A DNA stretch of 64,000 nt, from positions 1-64,000 of the forward strand of contig JAECUM010011042.1 of assembly GCA_016617855.1 (NCBI GenBank), given 5' to 3'. Under the pieces are notes generated by a model. That model saw only the letters and a program-made list of their open reading frames with translations, was not told the DNA's origin and did no database searches. The DNA comes from Megalonaias nervosa (lineage: Eukaryota > Mollusca > Bivalvia > Unionida > Unionidae). A program made the translations under genes and the position numbers. This document shows positions 62,700-64,000 of this stretch, one piece after another. Each line of letters begins with the position of its first letter. Positions within the stretch are counted from its first letter, which is position 1.

Positions 62700-63810
62700 A
62701 GTTCAAGGTGACTAAGGCAAGGCAGGTGATAATGTTCAAAGACAGTGCAAATGAGAAGGCAAGAGAAGCACCAGTGGAGATATGGACATGTAGAAAGTGG
62801 GTTGCAGCAAAAGCAGTTGAAGAGGTAGAATCCAGACTGAGACACAGTGACGTGATAGTCATAGTAGCAACAGGAAGGTTGCGGCAGGAAAGTCTGAAAA
62901 AAGCTACATGGCAAGTACCAAAGAGAAGCTTGCCATTGTCCAGAAAGAAGTATGTCTTGCAGAATAGGAATACAGGCAAGTTAAAGCCAATGACATGAAA
63001 AGCAGGGGGATTGGCAGGAAGCTGCACTCCAGGAAACTGTTTTGGAGCAACAGCTGGATAGCTGATGCTCAGTGTATGATGTTCTCATTACACCAACAAT
63101 CTTCAAGACATGGGGACAAACTGATGACCCAAACAGTAAACTTTGTGGGAGACTTGCAAAGTTAGAGCATGTACTGCCATCCTGTTACAAAGCTCTGACA
63201 GAAGGTCGTCATCATTGGCAGCATGACAATGTGCTTGCTGAGAGTGCTGCCATTATGGAGATAGCCAGGAGAAAGAAACATCAAGTGAAAAGCATTCCCA
63301 GATTTGTTAGCTTTGTGAGAAGCAGTGAGACACAAATGCAAAAGAATGAAGCCAGAGGTATCTTCATAATGATGTAGGATTGAGAAATGCAGGCAGATAT
63401 AAAAGAATAGCTGAAGTTTTCAAGCGACATCTGTAACACTTACAGACTTGACAATGTACTGAAGTCAGGAGGTACATTTGGTACTGACAGTGCCATGGGA
63501 AGCTAGAATGGAGGAGACCCATGAAAGGAAACTAGCCACATCAGCCGCTGATCCATGAGTACCAACAAAAGGGAATGAAGTCATGGAATCAATGGTGGAA
63601 ATAGAATGCCGAGGCTTTGCAAGAAAAGACCTTATGGCATGCCTCGGAGTCATTAGGATCACAGGACCTAGCAGCAGGAATTCAGTCACCAAGAATGGCA
63701 AAGTCACCAAGAATGGCAAACAGGCCAAGGATACCTCACACTGGATTTGGCAGAAGAGAGAAGCGATGGAAAAAGTAATCCATTCTGGGCAGAGCTTGAT
63801 CAATTGAACC
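62700..63810 (+). mobile_element. decayed LINE-like retroelement, C-terminal part
   Basis: Three plus-strand pieces in different frames read in the expected order: KWVAAKAVEEVESRLRHSDV (about 62790-62850), then KTWGQTDDPNSKLCGRLAKL and LEHVLPSCYKALTEGRHHW (63072-63260), then IECRGFARKDLMACLGVIRI (about 63600-63665) and SHWIWQKREA. The middle block is a degraded zinc-knuckle region (one Cys of the CxxC is missing) found after reverse transcriptase in invertebrate retroelement proteins. Stops and frameshifts show that it is dead. It sits in a YME1L1 intron, opposite strand. Confidence 0.65.
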
Positions 63811-64000
63811 AGAGCACCCCTGAAAAACGTTATGGATCAGCACAGAAATGCTCTAGGAAAGGGGATGTCTACCGGATGGTGGAACTGGCTGCAGTGCAGA
63901 TCTGTATTCATATATGCTGTAACTTCAGTATGTGTGTGTGTTTGTGCTTTAGAAATTTGCTGTTTCAGACAGGAGCTGAATATTCCAATTCTGAAGTTCA

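Overview
The window is animal nuclear DNA, most likely from a marine or freshwater invertebrate and possibly a mollusc or other lophotrochozoan (an inference from the repeat and retroelement types, not proven). Two very different parts are joined near 11.8-12.2 kb.

Left part (1 to about 11.8 kb): a dense, CpG-containing block of virus-like genes on both strands, cut off by the left window edge. It holds a fibre-like protein, a two-membrane-helix protein, a beta-rich structural (capsid-like) protein, an acidic coiled-coil protein, a broken HNH endonuclease, a zinc-ribbon protein, a family B DNA polymerase broken by several stops and frameshifts, an SF1 helicase fused to a C-terminal HNH/treble-clef domain, a split DDE (retroviral-type) integrase, a parvovirus-type phospholipase A2 domain and an A32/FtsK-type packaging ATPase with a damaged Walker A motif. 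Polymerase, integrase and packaging ATPase together point to an endogenous Polinton/Maverick- or adintovirus-related element, now decayed. It also carries a 52-bp tandem repeat whose palindromic core switches orientation between units, and TATA-like sequences placed directly against start codons.

Right part (about 12 to 64 kb): AT-rich host DNA. Its main gene is the 3' two thirds of a YME1L1-type mitochondrial i-AAA protease on the minus strand. Twelve exons were found between 62289 and 17156; they join in phase to 441 codons including the stop and carry Walker A, Walker B, the second region of homology and the HEAGH zinc motif. The 5' exons lie beyond the right edge. A possible terminal exon of another minus-strand gene lies at 12224-12457.

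Nearly every intron holds one or more private minisatellite arrays (units about 15 to 75 bp). Between them lie non-autonomous DNA transposons with recognisable inverted repeats and target duplications (a hAT MITE, a Tc1/mariner-like MITE, two CCGTAT-ended elements with TA duplications, a CAGACC-ended element with a 6-bp duplication, and a three-level nest at 50.2-54.6 kb), tRNA-derived SINEs and a decayed LINE-like fragment at the right end. Several minisatellites appear to have grown from short segments inside transposon copies.
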